Source of the DNA: an uncultured Desulfobacteraceae bacterium
GTDB taxonomy: Bacteria; Desulfobacterota; Desulfobacteria; Desulfobacterales; UBA5852
Direction: 5' to 3'
Assembly: GCA_913060875.1 (NCBI GenBank)
Contig: CAJXSL010000004.1
Span: forward strand, 124,001-188,000
DNA: 64,000 bases
A program made the position numbers and the translations under genes. Below are positions 36,759-45,926 of the stretch, piece after piece; the stretch's first letter is position 1, and each line of letters begins with the position of its first letter. Under the pieces are notes generated by a model. That model had not been told where the DNA came from and ran no database searches. It saw only the letters and a list, made by a program, of their open reading frames with translations.

Positions 36759-37811
36759 TCAAATACCCCGCGATGCACTTTCACCATCCGTTTCCACCAG
36801 CACTTTGATGGCCTGCCCGGTGTCGATCCGCTTCCGGAATACGCCCGGCAACTGTTCCAGAGCGATGACATCCGTAATCAGCGGCCGGCCATCCAGGCGC
36901 CCTTCGGCCATCCACTGGAGGCATTTTCGGTTTTCCGCATGCGTATTGCTGTAGCAACCGGTCAGCCGCGCTTCCTTGAAATTGAGCATCATGGGAACAA
37001 TGGGCGCCGGGGCAAACATCATGCTGACGACACAAATATCGCCTCCCCGGGCCACCCATTCCAGGGCTTTCGGGATGTTGTCCGGCACCCCGGAACATTC
37101 CAGGATCGCAGTAAACCCCACCCCGCCGGTCATCTCGAAAACTTTTTGGCCCATCTCGTCCTTGAAAGGATCAAGGGTATGATCGGCACCCAAATCACGC
37201 GCCAGGAAACGCTTTTCCGCCACCGGCTCGGAAAGGACGATGGGTGCAATACCCATGATCCTCAGGAGGCCAACCGTCGCCAGGCCGATCGGGCCGCCCC
37301 CGATCACCAGAACCGGTCCCTCGTTGACGGTGAGACAGTTGATACCGTGCAGAGCCGCGGCAAAGGCTTCGGCCAAAGCGGCATTCCGGGAATCTACGGC
37401 ATCCGGCACCGGAATGAGCATGTCCGGATAAACCTTGACGTACGCGGCAAAAGCACCCGGCATGTCGCCTATGCCGATGGAGCGGCGGCCGGTCTGGCAA
37501 AAATAAGGCCGGCCGGCCCGGCAATCGCGGCAGTTGCCGCAGAATGTGGGCCGCACGATAAAACGGGCGCCCATGGCCACATCCCGGACTTCGGCGCCAC
37601 ATGCCACCACCTGCCCGCAGACCTCGTGCCCCAGAATGGTGTCCTCGGCCAGGCCGCCTGACTTGACAAGCGAATGGTCAGAACCGCAAAACCCGACATC
37701 GAGCACCTTGAGAAGTACGCCATCCGGCTCGATCGCCGGCACCGGAACGGAAGCCAGCGCCAGTTGACCGTCGCGGTAGACGACCGCCTGCATTTCTTTG
37801 GGAATCGGCAT
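36759..37811 (-). CDS. Zinc-dependent alcohol dehydrogenase (threonine-dehydrogenase-like MDR)
   Basis: 350 residues. Catalytic zinc ligands in GFCGSDHSLVKSGG and GHEVCGQV; structural zinc lobe CGNCRDCRAGRPYFC with all four cysteines; NAD(P)-binding GGGPIGLATVGLL and a later ECSGVPDNI. It oxidises a secondary alcohol or polyol with NAD(P). GAAGGA precedes the ATG at 37811. It is fourth in the SDR/ThDP/symporter series and probably handles the alcohol or hydroxy-acid imported by the symporter. Confidence 0.92.
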   Translation of the reverse strand: MPIPKEMQAVVYRDGQLALASVPVPAIEPDGVLLKVLDVGFCGSDHSLVKSGGLAEDTILGHEVCGQVVACGAEVRDVAMGARFIVRPTFCGNCRDCRAGRPYFCQTGRRSIGIGDMPGAFAAYVKVYPDMLIPVPDAVDSRNAALAEAFAAALHGINCLTVNEGPVLVIGGGPIGLATVGLLRIMGIAPIVLSEPVAEKRFLARDLGADHTLDPFKDEMGQKVFEMTGGVGFTAILECSGVPDNIPKALEWVARGGDICVVSMMFAPAPIVPMMLNFKEARLTGCYSNTHAENRKCLQWMAEGRLDGRPLITDVIALEQLPGVFRKRIDTGQAIKVLVETDGESASRGI

Positions 37812-37857
37812 GGTTTGTCCTTCCTTTGGCCTTCGACACCCCATGGTGCCATGCGGA

Positions 37858-38799
37858 TCAGATACCGGTGCAACTGTCCATGGCGGCTTCATGCTCCGGC
37901 AGTTGACGGCGCGTAAAGATAAACGCTGCTGACAACCCCGCAATGATGTGCCAGATGCCCCACCAGGCCACCAGAATCGCCATCCCGCCCAGACCGTCGA
38001 AAAAATTAAACACCAGCACCAGGCCCAGGGCAGAATTCTGGATCCCGACTTCGATGGATACCGCCCGGCAGTCGCGCTCGGGCAGGCGAAAGATCCTGCC
38101 GGACCAGTAGCCGATATTGAGTGCCAGAAGATTATGTAAAAAGACCGCAAAAACCACCAGACCGACATAGGCCAAAAAGTATTTCCAGTTGGCGGCCAGG
38201 GCGCCACACACAATCAGGATGAAAAAACACAAGGAGAAGATTTTAAACGGTTTTCTCACCTTATCGGCCAGGCTTGGAACGTATCGCGAAACGATTAACC
38301 CGGCTGCCAGAGGAATGCCCAAGATGACGAAAATGGTAATAAAAACATCCTTGGGACTCAGGCTGACTTGCCGTAAAATTTCCGCTGTGGCCGGATTAAA
38401 GCTCCCCCACAGGGCCAGATTGAACGGTGTCATAAAAATGGCCGCTGCCGAAGAAACCGCCGTCATGCTGATGGAAACCGCACAATTGCCTTTTGCCAGG
38501 TAGGTGATGATATTGGACAGATTCCCCCCCGGGCAGGCCGCCACCAATATCATGCCCAACGCCATGGAAGGGTAGGGCTTGATGGCCAGCGTCAACAAAA
38601 AGGTGAAGGCCGGCAGCAAAAGAAACTGAGCGACCAGGCCGATGCCGGGCGCCTTGGGTGCGACCACCACCCGCTTGAAATCCTCCAGTTTCAAATCCAG
38701 CGCCACACCAAACATCATCAGCCCGATGGCGCCATTGATAATGAGCAACCCCTGGGGATTGAAGTTGAGTCTCACCTGGTCGATAGCGGCAATATCCAT
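37858..38799 (-). CDS. Bile acid:sodium symporter (BASS) family transporter
   Basis: 313 residues with nine or ten helices. The N-terminal GLMMFGVALDLKLEDF and the sodium-site region ILVAACPGGNLSNIITYLAKGN, plus EVGIQNSALGLVLV, are BASS family hallmarks. Despite the family name, bacterial members mostly carry small organic acids such as pyruvate, 2-oxo acids or pantoate. GGGAG precedes the start. Gene spacing of about 50 bases on both sides indicates an operon with the ThDP enzyme and the alcohol dehydrogenase. Confidence 0.9.
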   Translation of the reverse strand: MDIAAIDQVRLNFNPQGLLIINGAIGLMMFGVALDLKLEDFKRVVVAPKAPGIGLVAQFLLLPAFTFLLTLAIKPYPSMALGMILVAACPGGNLSNIITYLAKGNCAVSISMTAVSSAAAIFMTPFNLALWGSFNPATAEILRQVSLSPKDVFITIFVILGIPLAAGLIVSRYVPSLADKVRKPFKIFSLCFFILIVCGALAANWKYFLAYVGLVVFAVFLHNLLALNIGYWSGRIFRLPERDCRAVSIEVGIQNSALGLVLVFNFFDGLGGMAILVAWWGIWHIIAGLSAAFIFTRRQLPEHEAAMDSCTGI

Positions 38800-38852
38800 A
38801 TGGCGTCTCCCTGTTGGCGCACCCCGTCATTGGGATGGCATGATCGTTCGAA

Positions 38853-40556
38853 TCAGGTGGCCTTGTAGCCCCCAAGATTGGCCAGCGCTATACTGCCCGG
38901 GCTGACGGTGGTGGGGTCCGTCATCACGTTGATACAACAGGTTTTCCCCGAAGCAAAGGCCGCCTCCAGGGCGGGCCGGATATCCTCCGCCTTTTCAACC
39001 AGGAAACCCTGACCGCCAATGGCTTCGACCAATTTGTGGTAATCCACCCGGCCGATCAGCGTGCCCTCTTCGATGGCGTGCCCGATACGCAGTTCCTGGC
39101 TGTGCCGGATCATGCCCCACCCCAGGTCGTTGCTGATCACCACCACCAGGGGCAGTCCTTTGCGGATCATATTCTCAAATTCCATGAAATTAAAGCCCAC
39201 GGAGCCATCCCCCGTCAGCAGGCAAACCCGTTTGTCAGGATACCGTAATTTGGCGGCCATGGCATAAGGCAGCCCCACGCCCAGGGATCCGTAAATGCCG
39301 TAATCCAGATACAAACCGGGTTTGCGGATGGTGCGGGTCATGCCGATCCAGGTGGTGGTGTCCCCCCCGTCGGCCACGACCACGTCATCTTCCCGATCCA
39401 TGAAGGCGTCGATTTCCCGGGCCAGACGCAGGGGATGAATCGGGCTGGCGTCACTTTCCCAGTTGGGCCGGGCCTGGTCTTTGCCGGTGGCATCGGCGGC
39501 ATTGAGGGTTGTGATCCATTCCTGAAACTGCTCGCGCAGACCTTTGCCACCGTCCTCCGCCGCCATAATGCGGTTGCATTCCTCCAGAAAGGCGCGGGCA
39601 TCACTGACAATGGGCAGATCAACACTGCGATTGCGGCCGATTTCCTCGGGCATGATATCCACCTGCACCATGCGGGCCTCGGGATTGAAGACATCGCCAA
39701 ATATATAATAGAGCCCCACCCGGGTTCCCAGCAGAATCACCAGATCGGTTTCAATATAGGCTGCAAACGCGCCCCCCGGCCGAATCGCCAGCGCTGACTC
39801 GAAACACAAAGGATGCTCGTCCGATATGGTCCCGCGCCCGGAAAGCGAGGTAAACACCGGCACGCCGGCTTTTTCGGCAAATTCGACCAGCGCTTCCTCG
39901 GCATGGGCATGCCACACCCCGCTGCCGGCAATGACCACTGGTTTGCGGGCCTCTGCCAGCCATGTCATCATTTTGCGGGCGTTCACGGGATCCGCCGGCT
40001 GGGAGTTGATTTCGGTCACCGGTTTGCGCACCTCGACCGGGCTGATCTGGGCATTCAGCACGTCAACGGGGAATTCCAGATACACGGGGCCGGGCCGGCC
40101 GCTGGTGGCCGTCCGGAAGGCCAGGTCCACGTACTCAGCCGCCCGTTCGGGTTTCTGACAGACAAAGGTGCGCTTCACCATGGGTTCGATCACCGGGGCC
40201 TGGGCCATGTCCTGCAAGTCGAGCTTCTCTTTGTGATCCAATCCCACGCATCCGGCAATCACCACCATGGGGGTGTTGGAAAAATAGGCGCTGGCCACGC
40301 CGGTCAGCGCATTGGTAAACCCCGGGCCGGCCGTAACCATCGCCACGCCAGGCTGGCGCGTCATTTTACCCCAGGCCTCGGCCATAAAAAGGGCAGCCTG
40401 TTCATGACGCGTATCAAAGAGGGTGATCTCGGTCCCCTCCAGGTATTGATAAATCGGGGTGATATGCCCGCCGCTGAGGGTAAATATTTTTTCAACACCG
40501 CGCGCCACCAGCGCGTCCGCCACCAGTTTGGCACCTGCCACCGTTTCCGTTGTCAT
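38853..40556 (-). CDS. ThDP-dependent acetolactate-synthase-like enzyme
   Basis: 567 residues with all three ThDP-enzyme domains: Pyr domain with the activating Glu in FDTRHEQAALFMAEAWGKM, the central domain (KPVVIAGSGVWHAHAEEAL), and the PP domain with the ThDP motif GDGSVGFNFMEFENMIRKG followed by NDLGWGM. The family includes acetolactate synthase, oxalyl-CoA decarboxylase, sulfoacetaldehyde acetyltransferase and related lyases. It has no ilvN partner, so branched-chain synthesis is unlikely; cleavage or carboligation of a 2-oxo or 2-hydroxy acid fits the neighbours. The ATG at 40556 has AAGGAG six bases upstream. Confidence 0.9.
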   Translation of the reverse strand: MTTETVAGAKLVADALVARGVEKIFTLSGGHITPIYQYLEGTEITLFDTRHEQAALFMAEAWGKMTRQPGVAMVTAGPGFTNALTGVASAYFSNTPMVVIAGCVGLDHKEKLDLQDMAQAPVIEPMVKRTFVCQKPERAAEYVDLAFRTATSGRPGPVYLEFPVDVLNAQISPVEVRKPVTEINSQPADPVNARKMMTWLAEARKPVVIAGSGVWHAHAEEALVEFAEKAGVPVFTSLSGRGTISDEHPLCFESALAIRPGGAFAAYIETDLVILLGTRVGLYYIFGDVFNPEARMVQVDIMPEEIGRNRSVDLPIVSDARAFLEECNRIMAAEDGGKGLREQFQEWITTLNAADATGKDQARPNWESDASPIHPLRLAREIDAFMDREDDVVVADGGDTTTWIGMTRTIRKPGLYLDYGIYGSLGVGLPYAMAAKLRYPDKRVCLLTGDGSVGFNFMEFENMIRKGLPLVVVISNDLGWGMIRHSQELRIGHAIEEGTLIGRVDYHKLVEAIGGQGFLVEKAEDIRPALEAAFASGKTCCINVMTDPTTVSPGSIALANLGGYKAT

Positions 40557-40615
40557 GGTCATCTCCTTATAGTGATTCACCCGCAAGCAACACCACTTGT
40601 TAACGGGCTGTCGTG

Positions 40616-41452
40616 TTAAAGTTCCATCAATTGGCCGCCGGTCACGTTGATGGCCTGGCCGGTGATGTAGGAAGAGGCTTCGGAAGCGAGAAACGCCACC
40701 AGCCGTCCGACCTCGTCCGGCGACCCCACCCGGTTGAGCGGTATGGTCTGGCGCATGGCCTCGTTGCGCTCTTCCACCGTCTTGTCCAGGAAGCCGGCTT
40801 CCAGCGGTGCGCGCCAATCCTCCAGGTCGGTATGAATTTGCCCGGGGCAAATGGCGTTCACCCGAAATCCGGCGCCTGCCAGTTCCTTGGCCATTACCTT
40901 GGTGAGCATAATGACGCCGGCTTTGGCCACGGCATAGGCCCCGTTGAACAGAGGGGGAACCTTGCCACCCCGGGAGGCGGTATTGATGATACTCCCCGGC
41001 TGCCCGAACATGAGCGGCAGGACCGCCCGTGTGACCCGGAATACGCTGTGCAGATTGACATCGATGGTTTTCAGCCAGTCCTTTTCATCATAGGTGTGAA
41101 TGGCATTGGGCACCCCGAAAACGGCACCGGCATTGTTGCATAAAATATCCACCCGCGGAAAATCAGCCGACACGGTGGCCACCATTTTCTGCAGGGAGTC
41201 ATTGGATGTGACATCCACACTGACCGCCATGGTTTGCACCTCGAACCGCCGGCGTAATTCGGCGGCCACCGTCTCCATTTCCTGAACCGATCCGGACGAA
41301 ACAACACCGCCGTCACTTCCTTCCGCCCCCAGATCGGCCACGATCACATGACAGCCGTTGGCCGCCAGGTTTTCAGCAATCGCAAAGCCGATGCCGGTTT
41401 TTTTGCCGGCCCCGGTAACCAGGGCTGTTTTACCTTCCAAATCAGCATACAT
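40616..41452 (-). CDS. Short-chain dehydrogenase/reductase
   Basis: 278 residues of a classical SDR: cofactor loop TGAGKKTGIGFAIAENL, NNAGAVFG, catalytic Ser in INTASRGG, catalytic pair GAYAVAKAGV (Tyr-x3-Lys), and the C-terminal VNAICPGQIHTDLE and YITGQAINVTGGQLM. It oxidises an alcohol or reduces a ketone with NAD(P). The start at 41452 has GGGAGG upstream; the longer ORF from 41503 has none. It is the first gene of the ThDP/symporter series, with operator-like palindromes upstream. Confidence 0.93.
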   Translation of the reverse strand: MYADLEGKTALVTGAGKKTGIGFAIAENLAANGCHVIVADLGAEGSDGGVVSSGSVQEMETVAAELRRRFEVQTMAVSVDVTSNDSLQKMVATVSADFPRVDILCNNAGAVFGVPNAIHTYDEKDWLKTIDVNLHSVFRVTRAVLPLMFGQPGSIINTASRGGKVPPLFNGAYAVAKAGVIMLTKVMAKELAGAGFRVNAICPGQIHTDLEDWRAPLEAGFLDKTVEERNEAMRQTIPLNRVGSPDEVGRLVAFLASEASSYITGQAINVTGGQLMEL

Positions 41453-41498
41453 TGCCACCTCCCATCCATCTCTGACAAAGATGAAAACCTTATTGAGT

Positions 41499-41512
41499 AC
41501 CATTCGAATAGT
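41499..41512. promoter_or_regulatory. Imperfect palindrome upstream of the SDR operon
   Basis: ACCATTCGAATAGT has one mismatched pair; a weaker copy, GTTTTCGAAC, lies about 20 bases further upstream. These are candidate sites for the TetR encoded at the end of the operon. Confidence 0.35.
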
Positions 41513-42060
41513 GACTCATAAAATGTTTTCGAACAGTAGTCAATAAAAATGCGCCCAGCCGGCAGAAGGCGCAGCACCTCGTCGGTTGCAGGTCGATACC
41601 CCTAAAAATAGTCAGGTTATGGACGGTTTCGCATAACGTTTGAGATCGAGGCTTGCGCATCCCGAGGGACACCGCTTCGCGTGGCGTGAGTCGTAATCGG
41701 CGAAGTCACTTAGCCGCAGTGGTAGGAGATATAGGCATAACGCCTGCATCGGATTTAGCAAAACCGTTCTATGAGACCTTGACACAAGGCAAGACCTGGG
41801 AGGGTTTAAATGGATGGAGGTATTTTAAGGCTGTGGCCAAATCGGTTTGGCAGGCCTGGAAATCGATGGAAGGGACAGGCTTGGGTCGCACCTGCAGACC
41901 GGGCCGGAATTACCATTGGCAGACGCGGCCTTTACCGGGGTGGTAACCGCCGGAGGTGTGCCCGCCTATCGACTGCCGGCGATCCATGTCAACCATTCAA
42001 ACAACAAAGGGCCGACCCGAGGGAGCCGACCCTAATATCATCTAACGATTAGCGGATTGA
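41513..42060. other. Intergenic region without a recognised gene
   Basis: An open frame at 41653-41946 exists but has no ribosome site or family resemblance. At 42008-42033 an imperfect stem (AGGGCC/GACCCT) precedes TTTGTTGT on the minus strand and may end the gene at 42061. Confidence 0.5.
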
Positions 42061-42285
42061 TCAGCGCTGCCGCAAAAGCTGTTTGAACCCTTCCAGGGTT
42101 CCCTTCCAAACAGCATCATCACCCGCCATCACGGCCACGATAACATCCTGCTCGACGCTGACCTCAACGGCAAGTTCCTGCTCACCAATGGTAAAGACGG
42201 CTTCACCCCATCGCTCCGCCGGCATACCCGTGGTTTCACAATCATAATCGGTTCGCATTTCAGTTGTCATTCGAATATCACCCAT
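42061..42285 (-). CDS. Small acidic hypothetical protein
   Basis: 74 residues, unrecognised. It is acidic, beta-strand-rich in the middle (EAVFTIGEQELAVEVSVEQDVIVAVMAG) and ends in an amphipathic helix (LEGFKQLLRQR). There is no signal peptide or membrane helix. AAGGGGTG lies before the ATG and a possible terminator follows the stop, which supports a real gene. Confidence 0.65.
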   Translation of the reverse strand: MGDIRMTTEMRTDYDCETTGMPAERWGEAVFTIGEQELAVEVSVEQDVIVAVMAGDDAVWKGTLEGFKQLLRQR

Positions 42286-42422
42286 GAGGACACCCCTTCG
42301 TTCGTCGCATCATGTTGGCGAAAGCTGTTTGTCGTACCCGCCTTGGCAACGGTGGCGGGTTGCCGCCGGGCAATAAAACCGACCCTTATTATACCCTCTC
42401 GACCAGAGGGCAATTACATCTT

Positions 42423-42629
42423 TCAGCCACCCGTGGGGGCGCAGGCCGGCGGTTTAAATCCTCCTGCACCGGTCGGGATGCCCTGCGGACGGATACTACC
42501 CGCCGATATCAGCTTTTCGACACCCTTTTTATGACAGCAGGGGCATTCGGGGTCAGGCTCGTTCGGGGACAGCATCAGGCACTCGAACTCACTGCCGCAA
42601 TGCCGGCAGCGATACTCATACAGCGGCAT
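42423..42629 (-). CDS. FmdB-family zinc-ribbon protein
   Basis: 68 residues starting MPLYEYRCRHCGSEFECL, with the two knuckles CRHC and CPCC of the FmdB putative regulatory domain, then a Gly/Pro-rich tail. GAGGAGG precedes the ATG at 42629; the ORF's longer N-terminus is not FmdB-like. The family's role is uncertain (first seen near formamidase genes). A second, divergent member is encoded just upstream. Confidence 0.88.
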   Translation of the reverse strand: MPLYEYRCRHCGSEFECLMLSPNEPDPECPCCHKKGVEKLISAGSIRPQGIPTGAGGFKPPACAPTGG

Positions 42630-42700
42630 GAGCGCTTCCTCCTCATTTGGTTTTTCATGGCCTCTTGGCGGGTTAGGCGGGGCACATCCCGTTCCGCCAC

Positions 42701-42892
42701 TCAGGGTTTCTTGGGTTTCGTGGATTGATACCCGTCCGAATACCAACCGCCGCCCTTCAGCTCAAACGTGCATTGGGACATGATTTTGTGGGCGCGCTTG
42801 TGACAACGCGGACATTCAATTGACTTGGTCCCCATTTTAACCAAGCGTTCGGTCACGGTTCCTTCGGGGCATTCAAATTCATAAACCGGCAT
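42701..42892 (-). CDS. FmdB-like small protein with incomplete zinc ribbon
   Basis: 63 residues: MPVYEFECPEGTVTERLVKM, then ECPRCHKRAHKIMSQCTFEL. It aligns with FmdB proteins, but the first knuckle has a single cysteine (ECPEG instead of C-x2-C), leaving CPRC and one or two isolated cysteines or histidines. AAGGA lies before the start. It lies 71 bases upstream of the other FmdB gene and is probably co-transcribed with it. Confidence 0.85.
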   Translation of the reverse strand: MPVYEFECPEGTVTERLVKMGTKSIECPRCHKRAHKIMSQCTFELKGGGWYSDGYQSTKPKKP

Positions 42893-43144
42893 GGCGATTC
42901 CTTTCGAGACGGCATAGCCGCCAACTTATTTCACAACCTTTTTAGATAACCTTGTTGGATCAACCTGTCAAATGAATAAATTCGCCCCCTGCTCCCCGAT
43001 ACCGGCCGGCATCCACCCGAAGCCGGGCATGATATTTGCTGGCAACTCTGAACAACGCATCCTCCGAAAAGCCCCTGTGACAATAAGAGGAACGCGTTGC
43101 CAGGCGCATGCTTCAAAAGACGCAACCGCATTGGAGACTATTTT

Positions 43145-43657
43145 ATGATCGAGTCGAAGTACCTGGAAGAAAACGACAAATTGGTTAACTCACTCAAACG
43201 AATCCCCTCTTTGAATCAATTCAAGGAAAGCGAACTGCGCGTTCTCCTCCAAAAAAGCAAAATTCAGAAATACCGCCAGGGCGAGCGCATTATCAAAGAA
43301 GGCAGTTCCGGTGCATGGGTTTACATTCTGGTCTATGGCCGAATCGACATCGTCAAAAACGGACGTATCATCACAACGACCGACCGACGCGGTGAATTGA
43401 TCGGCGAGATCGGCGCCATTGACGGTGCCGTGCGCTCGGCTTCGGTCATGGCTACCGAAGATACAGTCTGCCTGGCCACCGACACGCGACAAATCACCCG
43501 TATGTCAGGCGATGATCGGCTGGCGTTCGGCTACATCCTCTATCGTGTCTTTGCCGAAACCCTGGCCGAACGATTGCGGGTCACCACCCGCGAACTGATC
43601 AAACAGCAAAGCGGCTTCCGTCTGTCCGGATGGCTGTCAAAAGGGTGCCCCACCTGA
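43145..43657 (+). CDS. Cyclic-nucleotide-binding-domain protein
   Basis: 170 residues. A single cNMP/CRP-type beta roll occupies about 20-145 (YRQGERIIKEGSSGAWVYIL, GELIGEIGAIDGAVRSASVMA), with the phosphate-binding cassette region GEIGAIDGAVRSA, in which the Arg needed for cAMP contact is present. There is no C-terminal DNA-binding domain, so it is not a CRP-type regulator; a stand-alone sensor or partner subunit is likely. GGAG lies eight bases before the ATG at 43145. It converges on the sigma-54 activator, seven bases apart. Confidence 0.9.
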   Translation: MIESKYLEENDKLVNSLKRIPSLNQFKESELRVLLQKSKIQKYRQGERIIKEGSSGAWVYILVYGRIDIVKNGRIITTTDRRGELIGEIGAIDGAVRSASVMATEDTVCLATDTRQITRMSGDDRLAFGYILYRVFAETLAERLRVTTRELIKQQSGFRLSGWLSKGCPT

Positions 43658-43664
43658 CCCCCCC

Positions 43665-45212
43665 CTATCGTTTTTTCGCGATACCCAAACGGCGCATGCG
43701 TGATACGAATGTCGATCGATTCACCTTGGCCATCTTGGCCGCCCGGGTAATGTTCCAGCCATACGTTTTCATGAGGTACAGCACATAATCCCGCTCAAGC
43801 TCTTCCCAGGAACGCCGACCGAATGAAAACGATTGGGAAGCATCCCGCTCCTCCTCTGAAAATGGCCGACCAGGCGGAAGGCGCCGATCCGAACGGCGGC
43901 GGCGTTGACCGACGTCGGTCATCGGTGGCGGCAAATCCTTACCCTCAACCACCTCTTTTTCGCTGGTCACGAGGATATAGCGCACGAAATTTTCAAGCTC
44001 ACGAATATTCCCGCCCCAACCGTAAGTGGTCAGCAAGTCCATCGCCACACTGCTCAGGCGCTTGGGGGGCACCTGCATCTTGCCCGCCTCCTGATTCATG
44101 AAGTGTCTCAGAAGCAGCGGAATATCTTCGGGCCGTTCACGCAGGGAGGGCAGCGGGAGGGGCAATACGGAAAGCCGGTAAAACAAATCCTCCCGAAAAC
44201 GATCCTCCGCAACCATCTGGGTCAGGTTGCGGTGGGTGGCCGACACAATCCGCACATCCACCTGACGGGCCTGGTTGGATCCCAGGGGCTTGACCTCACC
44301 ATCCTGGATAACCCTTAAAATTCTGGCCTGCAAATTGAGCGGCATATCCCCGATTTCATCGAGAAAAAGCGTTCCGCCGGTGGCCGCTTCAAACAAACCG
44401 ACACGATTCTTGACAGCGCCCGTGAAGGCACCCTTCGCATAACCGAACAGTTCGCTTTCCAAAAGCGTTTCCGGGATGGCACTGCAGTTCTGCACGAGAA
44501 ACGGCGCTTCCCGCCGAAGGCTCAATTGATGAATCTGCCGGGCAAACAATTCCTTGCCGGTACCGCTCTCGCCCGTGATGAGCACCGGATATTCGGTCAT
44601 CGCATAGCTTTCCATCAGTTCACGCGCTTTCTGAAAAGCCGGCCCCTGCCCGATGAGCCGCCTCCCCCCCCGAATCTGTTCAAGGGTGTGCTTGAGGCTC
44701 TCGGTCTCTTCAAGCTTTTGCCGGTAGCGCAGGGCATTGCTGAGCGAGATGGAACCGACATCAATCAATTCCTGGATATTGTCCAGATAGCCGCTATTCA
44801 GATTCAAGCGTGATTTTCTCAGGGATGTATCGATAATCTGGACAGCACCATAGACGGTGCCATCCCTGAGAAACAGCGGAAAACATAGAATTTTGCTGCT
44901 TTTGACATCCAATCCGTCTTCCGCAGCCCCATAATGACGGCCGTCGACACCCGGCTCCGCCACGGTCATTTGGCGGTGTTCAATAACCCAGCCCACGATA
45001 CTGGGCTCATCAACGCGGACTTGAAGCCCCATAATCGAAGCGCTTTGCTGGCCGAGAGCTTCGACACATTGATAGCCTTCACCCGTCTTAATCCAAATCG
45101 ACCCGCGGCTGACGCCCTGCATTTCCAGCAACGCCCGCAGGAATTTGCGCTGCAACCGTTTGGGGTCCAGTTCTTCGGACAGTGATCGGAACAAATCGAA
45201 ATAGGTTGGCAT
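43665..45212 (-). CDS. Sigma-54-dependent activator with GAF domain
   Basis: 515 residues. GAF domain at about 20-155 (LLEMQGVSRGSIWIKTGEGYQC, RVDEPSIVGWVIEH), AAA+ domain with Walker A GESGTGKE, the loop FGYAKGAFTGAV, Walker B GGTLFLDEIGDMP, and a C-terminal Fis-like helix-turn-helix (YGWNITRAAKMAKVNRSTFVSRMRRLG). It is divergent from a lipoprotein gene whose -24/-12 promoter lies in the shared intergenic region, which makes that gene the likely target. Confidence 0.93.
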   Translation of the reverse strand: MPTYFDLFRSLSEELDPKRLQRKFLRALLEMQGVSRGSIWIKTGEGYQCVEALGQQSASIMGLQVRVDEPSIVGWVIEHRQMTVAEPGVDGRHYGAAEDGLDVKSSKILCFPLFLRDGTVYGAVQIIDTSLRKSRLNLNSGYLDNIQELIDVGSISLSNALRYRQKLEETESLKHTLEQIRGGRRLIGQGPAFQKARELMESYAMTEYPVLITGESGTGKELFARQIHQLSLRREAPFLVQNCSAIPETLLESELFGYAKGAFTGAVKNRVGLFEAATGGTLFLDEIGDMPLNLQARILRVIQDGEVKPLGSNQARQVDVRIVSATHRNLTQMVAEDRFREDLFYRLSVLPLPLPSLRERPEDIPLLLRHFMNQEAGKMQVPPKRLSSVAMDLLTTYGWGGNIRELENFVRYILVTSEKEVVEGKDLPPPMTDVGQRRRRSDRRLPPGRPFSEEERDASQSFSFGRRSWEELERDYVLYLMKTYGWNITRAAKMAKVNRSTFVSRMRRLGIAKKR

Positions 45213-45351
45213 GATTACATATCACCTTTTTATTTAAATATAGCCATATAACGATTAAATATCAACATATATTCAAACTGCTATTCGCCTATCCCTTGCC
45301 GGCTATTTCTATTTGTCATTAATTCCGCCAGTTGGGAAAACCGCCGGCATG

Positions 45352-45367
45352 TGGCACATAATTTGAT
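45352..45367 (+). promoter_or_regulatory. Sigma-54 promoter of the lipoprotein gene
   Basis: TGGCACATAATTTGAT fits TGGCAC-N5-TTG with GA instead of GC at -12, as in the zraP promoter; 38 bases before the start. The AT-rich stretch 45225-45275 with TATTTAAATA could hold enhancer sites. Confidence 0.6.
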
Positions 45368-45404
45368 AATAATGTTGGCCAGATCATGCACTAAGGAAAT
45401 TGAA

Positions 45405-45701
45405 ATGAAGTTTCTAATCATCATGCTCATCATGGGAACATGTCTTTCGATAACGGGTTGCGGCAGTTTGGCCCACATCGTGCAGGGAAGTTATATTACA
45501 CAACCCGGCAACGGAACATTTGATCAAGGGATAACAGATCTGTCGCCGAGTAGCATTCGGGTTTACCATAACAATCCGTATACCGTTCATCTGGAAATAG
45601 AGGAAACCGATTCGCAGGAAGAAATGCAACCGCTTAATGGGGATGGCGGGGCGTCTTTGAATGCCTATGCCGCCTGTCTGACACTGAAGGTCATTTTTTA
45701 A
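45405..45701 (+). CDS. Small lipoprotein, unknown
   Basis: 98 residues with a lipoprotein signal peptide (MKFLIIMLIMGTCLSITGC, lipobox ITGC, then GSLA: Ser at +2 and no Asp, so outer-membrane sorting is expected). The mature part, about 80 residues, is rich in Asn, Gly and Glu (YITQPGNGTFDQGITDLSP) and not assigned to a family. AAGGAAA precedes the ATG at 45405. It is apparently sigma-54-dependent and divergent from an activator gene. Nothing is recognised between 45702 and 45926. Confidence 0.75.
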   Translation: MKFLIIMLIMGTCLSITGCGSLAHIVQGSYITQPGNGTFDQGITDLSPSSIRVYHNNPYTVHLEIEETDSQEEMQPLNGDGGASLNAYAACLTLKVIF

Positions 45702-45926
45702 TGCCGAACCCTGTGTCAAAATGACCTTCCCTCCAAGTGCCCCCCATCCCCACCCTTCCATAGCGAATCGGTAGCAATGTACAAGCCTCGCCTTACCGCC
45801 CTCCCTATCCACCGTCGTCAGCAAACCGCTAAAGATCCCCTTGATCGTGATCCAGCAAAAGGTATACGCTGATGTCATGCCACACTAGGCACCATTCCTT
45901 TTTTTTGCGAATCATAGACGGGTTTG

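Noticed and set aside
41653-41946. 97-residue plus-strand open frame in the gap before the small acidic protein
   Set aside because: No ribosome site, odd composition and no recognisable domain.
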